38,116 nt of DNA from Niastella populi (GCF_002078015.1 NZ_LWBP01000228.1:1-38116), one strand, 5' to 3'. Shown: positions 1 through 7,448, counted from the first letter of the stretch. Numbers and translations: made by a program. The notes: generated by a model from the sequence alone, not told the origin.

Positions 1-58
1 TGTGAACTATGAACTGTGAACTGTGAACTTTGAACTGAACAACTGAATAACTGAATAA
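1..58. repeat. GAACT/AACTGA word array downstream of hisD
   Basis: The first 58 bases are a degenerate tandem array: about five copies of a TGTGAACT/ATGAACT word, then AACTGAACAACTGAATAACTG. It lies directly after the hisD stop codon (hisD is on the minus strand). The same vocabulary recurs at about 33812-33860 in this orientation and at about 36770-36830 in the opposite one. The left half of this gap is outside the window, so a mirror arm cannot be tested. Confidence 0.75.
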
Positions 59-1330
59 TTATAATCTCACCTTTACCGCGTTGGCATGGGCCTGAAGTCC
101 TTCAGCTTCCGCCATAGCGATCACTGTTTTGCTGATTTTCTTCAGTCCTTCCTGTGTTAACTGTTGAAAGGTGATCTTTTTTACAAAACTGTCAACGCTT
201 ACCCCGCTGTATGCTTTGGCATAGCCATTGGTTGGCAGGGTATGGTTGGTGCCGCTGGCATAATCGCCTACGCTTTCGGGCGAATAATGACCCAGGAAAA
301 CAGAACCGGCATTGATAATTTTATCGGCTATTTCTTCAGGGTGATTGCAGCTTAAAATAAGATGTTCAGGTGCGTATTCGTTCAGCAGATCGATGGCTTC
401 GGCTTCATTGTTCACCAATATCAGCTTGCTGTTGTCCAATGCCTTTAAAGCAATATCTTTTCTTGGCAGTTCAGCCACCTGTTTATTGATCTCCTGTTCT
501 ATACTGTTCACAACGTCTTGTGTGCAACTTACCAGTACTACCTGGCTATCTGCGCCATGTTCGGCCTGGCTTAACAGATCGGCGGCAACGAAAGCGGCAA
601 TGGCCGTTTCATCGGCATACACCGCCACTTCGCTTGGGCCGGCCGGCATATCGATGGCCAGTCCGTCCTGCTGCACCAGTTGTTTGGCGCAGGTTACATA
701 TTGGTTACCCGGACCGAAAATTTTTGAAACGGCAGGAATGGTTTCCGTACCATAAGCCATAGCCCCAATGGCCTGTACGCCGCCCGCTTTAAATACTTTG
801 GTAATGCCCACAGCCTTGGCTGCAAATAAAATAGCAGGATGCAGTTGTGCGTTGGCATCGGGTGGCGAGCACAGGACGATCTCTTTACAACCGGCGAGTT
901 TGGCCGGAATGCCTAACATCAGGATGGTGGAAAAAAGGGGAGCGGTGCCGCCGGGAATGTATAAACCAACTTTTTCAATAGCTACGTTCTTACGCCAGCA
1001 TTGAACACCGGGCATGGTTTCTATAATTTCAGGGGCAGTGAGCTGTGCCTTATGAAACGTTTCAATATTTACTTTGGCCGAAAGGATCGCTGCTTTCAGT
1101 TTGGGATCGAGCGATTCCTGTGCGGTTATAAATTCATCTTCTGCTACAAGCAGGTTGTCGATAGTAGCTTTATCAAACTGCTGCGTGAACTTTTTTACCG
1201 CAGCATCGCCCTGTTGTTTTACTTCCTGCAGAATGTTTTTTACCGAACCTTCCAGTGCTTCCGTATTCATGACCGGCCGTTGCAGCAAGGCCTTCCATTC
1301 ACTCCGGTTGGGATTCTGATAAATTTGCAT
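59..1330 (-). CDS. hisD: Histidinol dehydrogenase
   Basis: Catalyses the last two steps of histidine biosynthesis, the NAD-dependent four-electron oxidation of L-histidinol to L-histidine, in the cytoplasm. The 423-aa product has the usual family length. The family signature is clear: IDMPAGPSEV, followed by ADLLSQAEHGADSQ, which supplies the Gln and His zinc ligands, and YAPEHL, which holds the catalytic Glu-His pair. The C-terminal SVGDYASGTNHTLPT block is also typical. It follows hisG on the minus strand after a 217-bp gap filled by a word array. Both genes should belong to one histidine operon governed by the leader at about 2464-2577. More his genes are expected to the left of the window. 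The ATG start before QIYQNPN fits the family N terminus. Confidence 0.97.
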   Translation of the reverse strand: MQIYQNPNRSEWKALLQRPVMNTEALEGSVKNILQEVKQQGDAAVKKFTQQFDKATIDNLLVAEDEFITAQESLDPKLKAAILSAKVNIETFHKAQLTAPEIIETMPGVQCWRKNVAIEKVGLYIPGGTAPLFSTILMLGIPAKLAGCKEIVLCSPPDANAQLHPAILFAAKAVGITKVFKAGGVQAIGAMAYGTETIPAVSKIFGPGNQYVTCAKQLVQQDGLAIDMPAGPSEVAVYADETAIAAFVAADLLSQAEHGADSQVVLVSCTQDVVNSIEQEINKQVAELPRKDIALKALDNSKLILVNNEAEAIDLLNEYAPEHLILSCNHPEEIADKIINAGSVFLGHYSPESVGDYASGTNHTLPTNGYAKAYSGVSVDSFVKKITFQQLTQEGLKKISKTVIAMAEAEGLQAHANAVKVRL

Positions 1331-1351
1331 TTTATATTTTTTTGAAGTTGG

Positions 1352-1547
1352 TCAGGAAATCAATTGGCAATTTGCAATACCCGCCCGGATGATCCGGTCG
1401 GACGGGGACAATTGGCAGGGATTTGCAAAGATCATACACGCTTACTACTTTTTGCTTCAACTTATAGCAATTTTCTATGCTTTATTGGCCTTTTGCCTAT
1501 TGCCAGTTGGTTTATTGCTTATTGCGTTTTGCCAATTGTCTATTGGG
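1352..1547. repeat. Mirror word array in the hisG-hisD gap (TTGGCAATTTGC)
   Basis: The hisG-hisD gap opens on its left with CAATTGGCAATTTGCAATA (1361-1379). It closes on its right with repeated TATTG/TTGCC words (about 1487-1547: TTGCCTATTGCCAG, TTATTGCG, TTGCCAATTG). The right-hand words are approximately reverse complements of the left-hand ones. A short GC-rich inverted segment (CCCGCCCGGATGATCCGG and following) lies between. No ORF or promoter is evident. The array could fold in the hisG-hisD transcript. Confidence 0.6.
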
Positions 1548-2402
1548 TTAGATGATCATTTTTTCGATGGGCACCACCAGAATTCCCTGGGCGCCGGCCG
1601 CTTTCAACTGTTCAATGATATCCCAGAAGGTATCTTCGCTAAGTACGCTGTGTACGCTGCTCCAGCCGGCTTCAGCCAGCGGCAACACCGTAGGGCTTTT
1701 CATGCCGGGCAACAGGGCAATGATCTCTTTTACTTTATCATTGGGGGCGTTCAATAAAATGTACTTGTTGTTATTGGCTTTCTTTACCGATCTGATGCGG
1801 AACACCAGTTTGTCGAGCAGCTTTTGTTGTTCGGCATCGAGACTGTTATTGCGAATGAGCACGGCCTGTGACTGTAACAACACTTCCACTTCTTTCAGTC
1901 CGTTCATCATGAGGGTAGAACCGCTGCTTACCAGGTCGGCCACTACATCGGCGAGGCCGATGCCGGGGGCAATTTCAACAGAACCGCTGATCTCGTGGAT
2001 CTCGGCCTGTACATTATTTTTGGCGAGGAATTCATTAACGAGGAAGGGGTAGCTGGTGGCAATTCGTTTACCTTCCAGTGAGCGGATGCCTGCGTATTCC
2101 TGGCTGCGGGGGATGGCTACGGAAAGACGGCATTTGCCAAAACCCAGTTTTTCAACGATCTCCGCTTTCTTGTTTTTCTCATACAACACGTTCTCACCCA
2201 CTATACCAATATCGGCAACGCCATCTTCAACGTACTGCGGAATATCATCGTCGCGCAGAAAAAAAACTTCCAGGGGGAAATTGTCTGCTTCCGTTTTCAG
2301 CCGGTCTTTTACATTACGTAAGGCAATGCCGCATTCTTTCAGGAGTTGTACGGAATCTTCATACAGGCGACCCGATTTCTGAATAGCAATCCGAAGTTTC
2401 AT
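1548..2402 (-). CDS. hisG: ATP phosphoribosyltransferase, long form
   Basis: First and committed step of histidine biosynthesis: ATP plus PRPP to phosphoribosyl-ATP. At 284 aa it is the long, hexameric HisG_L type, with the two-lobed catalytic part (residues about 1-205) followed by a C-terminal regulatory ACT-like domain (about 208-284). That domain is where histidine feedback inhibition acts in this family. The signature ADLVSSGSTLMMNGLKEVE, around residues 153-171, is clear. No short-form partner HisZ is needed. It is the first structural gene after the leader peptide; its ATG lies about 62 bases past the attenuator stem. No Shine-Dalgarno sequence is visible, as is usual in Bacteroidota. 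The ATG before KLRIAIQKSG is the expected start. Confidence 0.97.
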   Translation of the reverse strand: MKLRIAIQKSGRLYEDSVQLLKECGIALRNVKDRLKTEADNFPLEVFFLRDDDIPQYVEDGVADIGIVGENVLYEKNKKAEIVEKLGFGKCRLSVAIPRSQEYAGIRSLEGKRIATSYPFLVNEFLAKNNVQAEIHEISGSVEIAPGIGLADVVADLVSSGSTLMMNGLKEVEVLLQSQAVLIRNNSLDAEQQKLLDKLVFRIRSVKKANNNKYILLNAPNDKVKEIIALLPGMKSPTVLPLAEAGWSSVHSVLSEDTFWDIIEQLKAAGAQGILVVPIEKMII

Positions 2403-2463
2403 TTGAATCTCGTTGTTTTTTTGTCCTGCCGAGCTAACGCTTGTTCTCAGGACCGGTTTAAAA

Positions 2464-2494
2464 TAAAAAGGGCTTACCAGCGGTAAGCCCTTTT
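2464..2494 (-). terminator. his attenuator terminator
   Basis: Read on the minus strand, AAAAGGGCTTACC (complement of 2482-2494) pairs perfectly with GGTAAGCCCTTTT (complement of 2466-2478) around a GCT loop, and a T-rich run follows at once (about TTTTTATTTT). This is a strong intrinsic terminator between the leader peptide and hisG. Its 5' arm GGCTTACC can alternatively pair with GGTAGGCC (complement of 2524-2531) at the end of the leader ORF. That provides the antiterminator expected of a ribosome-controlled attenuator. Confidence 0.93.
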
Positions 2495-2526
2495 AAATAT
2501 CTGGCACTACATAAAGCACCATCGGC

Positions 2527-2577
2527 CTACCTGCTGAGGTAAGTATGATGATGATGTGTATGAGTGAATATTGTCAT
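2527..2577 (-). CDS. hisL: his operon leader peptide (His-rich)
   Basis: A 16-codon ORF on the minus strand reads MTIFTHTHHHHTYLSR and then TAG. Five of its codons are CAT, four of them consecutive (2545-2556). It ends 33 bases before the terminator stem and lies upstream of hisG. Its final codons can form a 7-bp hairpin: CTTACCT (complement of 2537-2543) with AGGTAGG (complement of 2526-2532). The second arm overlaps the segment that would pair with the terminator's 5' arm. By analogy with enterobacterial his operons, scarce charged tRNA-His should stall ribosomes on the CAT run, free the second arm, and allow antitermination. The peptide itself is not expected to have a function. Confidence 0.92.
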   Translation of the reverse strand: MTIFTHTHHHHTYLSR

Positions 2578-2587
2578 AATTGAGGCG

Positions 2588-2617
2588 CAAAAATACTACT
2601 TACCATGTTACGGCAAA
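2588..2617 (-). promoter_or_regulatory. Promoter of the his operon
   Basis: On the minus strand the -33 element TTTG (complement of 2614-2617) is separated by 18 bp from TATTTTTG (complement of 2588-2595), an exact match to the Bacteroidota -7 consensus TAnnTTTG. It lies 10 bases upstream of the leader-peptide ATG, so the transcript would begin almost at the leader. Confidence 0.75.
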
Positions 2618-2633
2618 ATATTTTTTTGTGAAG

Positions 2634-2655
2634 CCGGCGGTTTTTCCGTCGCCGG
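2634..2655. repeat. GC-rich inverted repeat between divergent promoters
   Basis: CCGGCG (2634-2639) and CGCCGG (2650-2655) form a perfect inverted repeat around a 10-base loop. It lies between the his promoter and a TATATTTG box (2661-2668) facing right. It could be an operator or a small hairpin; nothing shows which. Confidence 0.5.
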
Positions 2656-2660
2656 AAAAA

Positions 2661-2668
2661 TATATTTG
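2661..2668 (+). promoter_or_regulatory. Candidate -7 box for the small peptide and OsmC gene
   Basis: TATATTTG matches the TAnnTTTG consensus and lies 63 bases before the ATG of the 43-aa peptide. No convincing TTTG -33 element sits at the usual distance, so the call is tentative. Confidence 0.4.
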
Positions 2669-2731
2669 GTCACATCCGTTTAATAATGTGTAACTTAGGG
2701 AAACGCGAATCTCCCACTTAAACCTTAAGAC

Positions 2732-2863
2732 ATGCCAAACCGATCTCGCGCCCAACGATTTGTAATCCTGCTCCTGCTGCTGTTTATGGCCTGGTTTATC
2801 CGGTGCACCCCATCAGCTCCCGTGCAAAAGACCGCTCCGCAGTCGACTGTTTTTCACTGGTAA
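2732..2863 (+). CDS. Small single-span membrane peptide, unknown function
   Basis: A 43-codon ORF starts MPNRSRAQRF, continues with a strongly hydrophobic stretch (residues about 10-24, FVILLLLLFMAWFIR), and then a polar tail rich in Ala, Pro and Thr ending VFHW. A Cys at residue 25 follows the hydrophobic stretch, but the context (FIRCTPS) is a poor lipobox. A positively charged N terminus and one transmembrane segment suggest an inner-membrane peptide with the tail outside. It ends 18 bases before the OsmC-family gene and could be cotranscribed. I recognise no family. It was found by reading the gap directly and may be a chance ORF, although composition and position favour a real gene. Confidence 0.5.
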   Translation: MPNRSRAQRFVILLLLLFMAWFIRCTPSAPVQKTAPQSTVFHW

Positions 2864-2881
2864 TAATCGTAAATTGCTGCT

Positions 2882-3382
2882 ATGAAAGCGCATCATTACA
2901 AAGTGAATATTACCTGGACGGGCAACCGGGGAAAAGGGACTGCTTCTTATACCTCATACGACCGTGATCATGTTATTGCAACCCCCGGCAAGCCACAGAT
3001 CCCGGGCTCATCCGATCCTTCCTTTCGCGGCGATCCCGGCCGGTATAATCCTGAAGAGTTGCTGGTAGCCTCGCTTTCTTCTTGTCATATGTTGTGGTAT
3101 TTGCATTTGTGCGCTGCCGCCGGTGTAATTGTGGTGGAGTATGTCGATGACGCGGCCGGCACTATGGAAGAAACCGCCGATGGCGGCGGGCATTTTACCG
3201 AAGTGACCTTATTCCCGGTCATTACCCTCGCCAGCGAAGAAATGATTGAAAAAGCCGATGTGCTTCATGAAAAGGCGAATAAACTATGTTTCATTGCCAG
3301 CTCCTGCAATTTCCCGGTTCATCACAAGCCTATTTATAAAATTGCAGAACGCTCAATGTTGGAAGAAGGTAAAAAGGTGTAA
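2882..3382 (+). CDS. OsmC-family peroxiredoxin-like protein
   Basis: OsmC/Ohr-family proteins reduce organic hydroperoxides with a pair of redox cysteines in the cytoplasm. The 166-aa protein shows the family layout: an N-terminal beta region with WTGNRGKGTASY, the NPEELLVASLSSCHMLWYL helix carrying the first Cys (C68), and a second Cys near LCFIASSCNFPV (C136 is the likely partner; C142 is also present). NPEELL followed by SSCH is diagnostic. It resembles the YhfA/OsmC-like subgroup more than true Ohr. Substrate is unknown. It stands alone apart from the small peptide upstream; a long repeat tract follows. Confidence 0.88.
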   Translation: MKAHHYKVNITWTGNRGKGTASYTSYDRDHVIATPGKPQIPGSSDPSFRGDPGRYNPEELLVASLSSCHMLWYLHLCAAAGVIVVEYVDDAAGTMEETADGGGHFTEVTLFPVITLASEEMIEKADVLHEKANKLCFIASSCNFPVHHKPIYKIAERSMLEEGKKV

Positions 3383-3691
3383 AGGCAACGAATAAGGCAC
3401 AGAGGCAACAAGGCATCGAGAAAGGCATAGAGGCATTGAGGCAACGAGAAAGACACAGAGGTAAAAGTTTTCGTTTTCCTGTCCGGCTTTCGCCTGAATT
3501 GGCTTGCAGCGTGCAGCTAGTAGCTTGCAGCTGTTTTTGTATTGCTTTCGCTTTCGGCTTATAGCTTACAGCTTGAAGCTTGCAGCTGTATTCTGTATTC
3601 GCCTTTAGCCTTTCGCCTGTATTCGCTTGAAGCTTACAGCTTGAAGCTTGCAGCTGTATTCTGTATTCGCTTGCAGCTATATTCCCGCCTC
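3383..3691. repeat. Compound intergenic repeat tract with a 40-bp exact duplication
   Basis: This gap between the OsmC gene and the convergent membrane-protein gene holds no gene. It begins with a degenerate array of GGCACAGAGGCAACGAG-like words (3383-3460). An AGCTTGCAGCT-rich array follows (about 3505-3680). Inside it, bases 3563-3602 recur exactly at 3631-3670 (40 bp, 68-bp offset), starting AGCTTACAGCTTGAAGC. AGCTTGCAGCT is close to self-complementary, so strong secondary structure is expected. Confidence 0.85.
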
Positions 3692-4339
3692 CTACGGCAG
3701 CGGCCCTTTATTAAAATTGTAAGAGATATACTTCAGGAGCTGCTTTTTGAACACAAACTTGAAGCTGAGATAAACCACGTGTAAGATAAAGACCGTCCAC
3801 ACCAGGAAGTCGAAAATACGGCCCATCATTTTTTCTGCGCCGGTTGGCAGAACGGTATCCCGGGGCAATCCTTTCGTAACAAACAATTCATCGAGATAAA
3901 CATAGGTGCAAACCAGCAATAACACCAGGAAGATCTCCTGCATGATGAACGTATATAATGCAAACGGTTTGCTGAGCGCTGTCTTTACCCGGTAATAGAA
4001 ATATACGCTGACGATATTGTAAGGAATGAGGCTGAGAAAAGCATTAGTATTATCAAAGTTGATAAAGTTCAGGATAAGGCAGCTTAGCAAAATGCTTACT
4101 TCCATACCCGGACTGGCTGACAGATCGCGATTGATGAACACAAGGTATACCGCACTAAAAAGAAGGATCACGAATGAAGTACCGATGATGGTGTTTTTGG
4201 TCGTTTCAGGGCAATCGTTGGTCATACACACTGCTTCAGCTATATTATAGTGATACAGGATGTATTGTCCCAACCAGGCCATTATAAAAGAAATAACCAC
4301 GATCAGGGTAATGTATTTTATCACATTACGCAGGGGCAT
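3692..4339 (-). CDS. Polytopic membrane protein of unknown function
   Basis: A 215-aa protein that I do not recognise. About five hydrophobic segments are visible: residues about 6-28 (ITLIVVISFIMAWLGQYIL), 49-70, 80-112 (possibly two short spans), 127-149, and 176-200. The C terminus is basic (KFVFKKQLLKYISYNFNK), suggesting a cytoplasmic end. A short loop with two cysteines (CMTNDC, residues about 38-43) follows the first helix and could form a disulfide outside the membrane. It is convergent with the OsmC gene and its 5' end faces the acylphosphatase gene. No catalytic motif is seen. Confidence 0.75.
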   Translation of the reverse strand: MPLRNVIKYITLIVVISFIMAWLGQYILYHYNIAEAVCMTNDCPETTKNTIIGTSFVILLFSAVYLVFINRDLSASPGMEVSILLSCLILNFINFDNTNAFLSLIPYNIVSVYFYYRVKTALSKPFALYTFIMQEIFLVLLLVCTYVYLDELFVTKGLPRDTVLPTGAEKMMGRIFDFLVWTVFILHVVYLSFKFVFKKQLLKYISYNFNKGPLP

Positions 4340-4539
4340 ATGGATCGCTTATTACCGATAAAAATAATAAAATTTATCAGTGTCCCTAACAGAAGAAAAC
4401 GTTCTTGTCGTTTTTGTGTGTTTAATGCGTTGTTGTCTGTTGATAACCAGTGTCGTTCATAAAGCGATTGGGTGTAATATGTGGCGTATTTATTGCGGCT
4501 GATGGCTAAAATTTCTCAATACTTGTTAACTTTCGGCAT

Positions 4540-4812
4540 ATGTTACAAACCATCTCCATTACAGTAAGCGGTATTGTGCAGGGAGTTTATTACCGGCAAA
4601 GCACAAAAGAAAAGGCATTGGAACTGGGTATCTCCGGCATCGTTAAAAACCTGCCCGATGGCAATGTGCACATCCTGGCCACCGGTTCGCCCCATCTGCT
4701 CGATCAACTGGTGCAATGGTGCAAACAGGGGCCTGTGCACGCCAAAGTGACTTCGGTAAATGTTGAACAGGTAGCGGATGAGGTGTTCATGGGGTTTGTT
4801 ATACAGCGATAA
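4540..4812 (+). CDS. acyP: Acylphosphatase
   Basis: Hydrolyses carboxyl-phosphate bonds such as that of acetyl phosphate. The 90-aa length fits the family. The substrate loop reads SGIVQGVYYRQST, with the catalytic Arg at residue 19, and GIVKNLPDGNVHI supplies the catalytic Asn at residue 37. The spacing equals that of the classical Arg23/Asn41 pair. The usual GVFFR or GVGFR is GVYYR here, a conservative change. A TAACTTTC box ends a few bases before the ATG, so the message may have almost no leader. No operon partner is evident: the next gene is 206 bp away across a repeat tract. Confidence 0.93.
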   Translation: MLQTISITVSGIVQGVYYRQSTKEKALELGISGIVKNLPDGNVHILATGSPHLLDQLVQWCKQGPVHAKVTSVNVEQVADEVFMGFVIQR

Positions 4813-4990
4813 CTTAACAGGTAACTGGGTAACGGGTTAACAGGAGGCTGAAATGTTTTTAGAAGTGATAAAGTTGATAATGAAAACGATGAAAATTGAT
4901 GAGCTAAGAAAATTAACCTTTCAACTGGTTAACCCGTCAACTAGTAAACAAGTCAACTTGTTAACTAGTCAACTTCTTTCATTAACTTCC
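4813..4990. repeat. Mirror word array (GTTAAC/GTCAAC family)
   Basis: After the acylphosphatase stop come AACAGGTAACTGGGTAACGGGTTAACAGG and then GTGATAAAGTTGATAATG-type words. The right end carries CTGGTTAACCCGTCAACTAG and further GTCAACTTGTTAACTAG words. CGGGTTAAC (4833-4841) is the exact reverse complement of GTTAACCCG (4928-4936). The tract fills the gap up to the DUF1080 gene. Confidence 0.75.
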
Positions 4991-5018
4991 CATTTTCAAT
5001 TGTAAAAAACGACAACAA

Positions 5019-5768
5019 ATGGCGCAACGATTCGTGCTAAACTTTTTCTTTCTTTTTAGTGTATATGCGGTACAGGCACAACAACAGCTGCGGCAGGGCG
5101 ATCCGCGGTTAACAGAGGTATGGGAACCCGAACCCAAAGTGATCACCCCCGGTAAAACAAGTGTGGATGCACCTTCAGATGCTATTGTTCTTTTTGGTGG
5201 TCAGGATGCCAGTGCATGGGCTTCAAAAGATAACGGTGCGGCCAAATGGAAAGTAGAGGGTGGTATTTTAACTGTAGCACCAGGCACTGGTGAAATTCAT
5301 ACCAAACAGGGGTTTGGCGATTGCCAGCTGCATGTTGAGTGGAGAACGCCGGCCGAAGTGAAAGGCGATGGCCAGGGCCGCGGTAACAGCGGTATCTTCC
5401 TCATGGGCCGTTACGAACTGCAGGTACTCGATTCATATAAGAACAGAACCTATAGCAACGGACAGGCGGGAAGTATTTATAAGCAATTGCCGCCACTGGT
5501 AAATGCAAGCCGCGGTCCGGGTGAATGGCAAACCTATGATGTCATCTTTATTGCACCCCGTTTTAATGAAGACGGTACGGTGAAATCACAGGCACGTATA
5601 ACTGTTTTGCATAACGGTGTGCTGGTACAGAACAATGCCAGCTTAAGCGGCGGCACCCAGTATATCGGTATTGCCACGTATGAGAAACATGGCGACAAAG
5701 AACCGCTGGTGTTGCAGGACCATGGCAATCCTACCAGTTTCAGAAATATCTGGATAAGACCACTGTAA
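5019..5768 (+). CDS. Secreted DUF1080 (3-keto-disaccharide hydrolase-like) protein
   Basis: A 249-aa exported protein: the N-terminal signal peptide (FVLNFFFLFSVYAVQAQ) is probably cleaved after about residue 20. A single DUF1080 domain follows, a concanavalin-like beta-sandwich. Family marks are IVLFGGQDASAWAS, WKVEGGILTV, FGDCQLHVEWRTP, GNSGIFLMGRYELQVLDSY and the C-terminal FRNIWIRPL. Some members hydrolyse 3-keto-glycosides, and many are simply annotated as carbohydrate-active. It probably acts in the periplasm or on the surface on plant or microbial sugars. There is no oxidoreductase partner next to it, so the substrate stays open. Confidence 0.85.
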   Translation: MAQRFVLNFFFLFSVYAVQAQQQLRQGDPRLTEVWEPEPKVITPGKTSVDAPSDAIVLFGGQDASAWASKDNGAAKWKVEGGILTVAPGTGEIHTKQGFGDCQLHVEWRTPAEVKGDGQGRGNSGIFLMGRYELQVLDSYKNRTYSNGQAGSIYKQLPPLVNASRGPGEWQTYDVIFIAPRFNEDGTVKSQARITVLHNGVLVQNNASLSGGTQYIGIATYEKHGDKEPLVLQDHGNPTSFRNIWIRPL

Positions 5769-5770
5769 GG

Positions 5771-6126
5771 GTTTGTGGTTTATTGTTTGTGGTTTGTGGT
5801 TGTTTCAATGCCGGCATCGCTATTAACTTCTGAATATTCGAGTTTGAACCGCTGAAAATTTATGGCTTTACTATTTGCAGGCAATTTCATTCAGTGTTTG
5901 TGGTTTATTGTTTATGGTTTGTGGTTGTTTCAATGCCGGCCTCGCTATTAACTTCTGAATGTTCGAGTTTGAACCGCTGAAAATCTATAGCCTTGATATT
6001 TGCAGGCAATTTCAAATTGCAGGAATAACCACAAACAACAAACTACAAACAACAAACCTTTTTGTGTTTTTGCTATTTGCAGGCAATTTCAAATTGCGGC
6101 AATAACCATAAACTATAAACCATAAA
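5771..6126. repeat. 119-bp tandem duplication inside a mirror word array
   Basis: The convergent gap between the DUF1080 and thioredoxin-fold genes contains no gene. Bases 5771-5889 are repeated at 5896-6014 with no gap and 8 mismatches by eye (offset 125 bp). A third partial copy (about 38 bp) lies at about 6071-6108. Each copy starts with GTTTGTGGTTTATTG words. The right side carries the reverse-complement vocabulary (CCACAAACAACAAAC about 6029-6055; AACCATAAACTATAAACC to 6134). GCAATTTCAAATTGC, a 7-bp inverted repeat, appears at 6006-6020 and 6083-6097. Confidence 0.88.
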
Positions 6127-7359
6127 CTATAAACCTTCTTTTAACAATTCGTCTACCGTATTGTAAAATTCCTTCTTGAACGCTTCATAATGTACGCCCG
6201 TGGCGGGACCGTTAAAACCCGTATGCGCTTTTTTCATTTTTCCGTCGCGGCCAATGAACAGGGTGGTAGGGAACATTTTTATCCGCGTTATCTCCGGCAG
6301 CGTTTTCTCGGTACGTAATGAATCGATTGTTCTTACCCCGGTAATAAGCATGGGGTAGGTAATATTGAAGCGCTGCTGAAATTTGCGCAGGCTTTTCTGT
6401 GAACGGCTGAAATCGGTGCTGTACTCATAAGCGAGAGCCACTATTTCAATACCGCGTTGTTTGTTGGCTTTGTAATATTCACTTAAGAAAGCTGTTTCAT
6501 CCATACAGTTCGGGCACCAGGAGCCCATGATCTGAACAATAACCACTTTGTTGCGAAAGCGATCGTCGCTTATAGAAACCATGTTGCTGTCAAGATCGGG
6601 AAAGCGGAAATGCAGACTGTCTTCACCCGGTTTCAAATATACTGCTGACAGCGTATCGGGAATGCTTGCTTTTTCATTCTTTTGGGCCGTCCACGTTTCA
6701 ACAGAAGTAGCGCCCGAATAATAAAACCCATCGGTAATTACCGAATCATTGTTAATGGTGCCCCTGAAATAATAGGCATGGCTTCCATCGAACGTACTAA
6801 GTTTGAGCGTATCGTTGTGCACCGCGCCTTCGAGGTATCGATAATCGCCGGTAGGTGTCAATACGGTACCTGTGAGTGCAATACCGGTTTGTTTGAACTC
6901 TATTACCGCCTGTATTTGTTTTTTGCCATCAATAAAGGTAGCGCCCCATCGGCCGCCGATTTTTCGCTTCGTTTGTTTTGCCTGCGGGTACCGTTGTTGT
7001 ACACCGGGCGTAAACACTACCGGCATTATTTGCGTTGATGTGGAGGTTTTTTTGATCCACACGCCGCTGATGGTATTGCTGTTACGTTGTAACCTGAATT
7101 CCGATTCAAACAAGGGCATTTGAACAATAATTGAATCCTGCTTTTGCCCAATGGCCGTTACTTCAATTTTTTCTGCCGCATTGCGAATATACCATACAGG
7201 TTTACCCTTCTTATATTGCATGTTCACATTGAAGTCGATTGTAATACCGTCGTTTCGCAGCAGCGAAGCGCGCCACCAGCCCGTAGGTAAGGGCGAATTG
7301 GGAAATGCGGTTGCCGCCAAAGCGGTCATAAAGCAAAGTAACCAGGGAATCTTTTTCAT
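6127..7359 (-). CDS. Secreted TlpA/ResA-like thioredoxin-fold protein with N-terminal beta domain
   Basis: An exported 410-aa protein. The start is placed at the ATG before KKIPWLLCFMTALAATAF because this gives a clean signal peptide; the 34 residues encoded further upstream look non-coding. Residues about 25-235 are a beta-rich region with no motif I can name. The C-terminal third is a redoxin domain: VVIVQIMGSWCPNCMDE holds the WCxxC motif (C282 and C285), followed by GIEIVALAYEYS and MFPTTLFIGRDGK, whose cis-Pro region is intact. It probably reduces or isomerises disulfides in the periplasm; the partner is unknown. An exact TAAATTTG box (complement of 7372-7379) lies 12 bases upstream of this start, which supports it. 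Confidence 0.82.
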   Translation of the reverse strand: MKKIPWLLCFMTALAATAFPNSPLPTGWWRASLLRNDGITIDFNVNMQYKKGKPVWYIRNAAEKIEVTAIGQKQDSIIVQMPLFESEFRLQRNSNTISGVWIKKTSTSTQIMPVVFTPGVQQRYPQAKQTKRKIGGRWGATFIDGKKQIQAVIEFKQTGIALTGTVLTPTGDYRYLEGAVHNDTLKLSTFDGSHAYYFRGTINNDSVITDGFYYSGATSVETWTAQKNEKASIPDTLSAVYLKPGEDSLHFRFPDLDSNMVSISDDRFRNKVVIVQIMGSWCPNCMDETAFLSEYYKANKQRGIEIVALAYEYSTDFSRSQKSLRKFQQRFNITYPMLITGVRTIDSLRTEKTLPEITRIKMFPTTLFIGRDGKMKKAHTGFNGPATGVHYEAFKKEFYNTVDELLKEGL

Positions 7360-7371
7360 ATTAATATCAAA

Positions 7372-7379
7372 CAAATTTA
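7372..7379 (-). promoter_or_regulatory. -7 box of the thioredoxin-fold gene
   Basis: TAAATTTG on the minus strand matches TAnnTTTG exactly and lies 12 bases before the ATG at 7359. No clear TTTG is seen at the -33 distance. It also argues against the longer reading frame starting at 7461. Confidence 0.5.
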
Positions 7380-7418
7380 ACCCCTGCAAGTTTAGTGCAT
7401 TAGGCCTGAATAAAAGTT

Positions 7419-7448
7419 GGGGCTGCTTCATTTTTTTGAAACAGCCCC
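7419..7448 (-). terminator. Hairpin, probable terminator of the SDR gene
   Basis: GGGGCTG (7419-7425) pairs with CAGCCCC (7442-7448), with a partial inner TTCA/TGAA pairing. On the minus strand AACTTTTATT follows, a modest T-rich tail. It is the first good stem downstream of the threonine dehydrogenase gene and lies upstream of the next minus-strand promoter. Confidence 0.55.
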
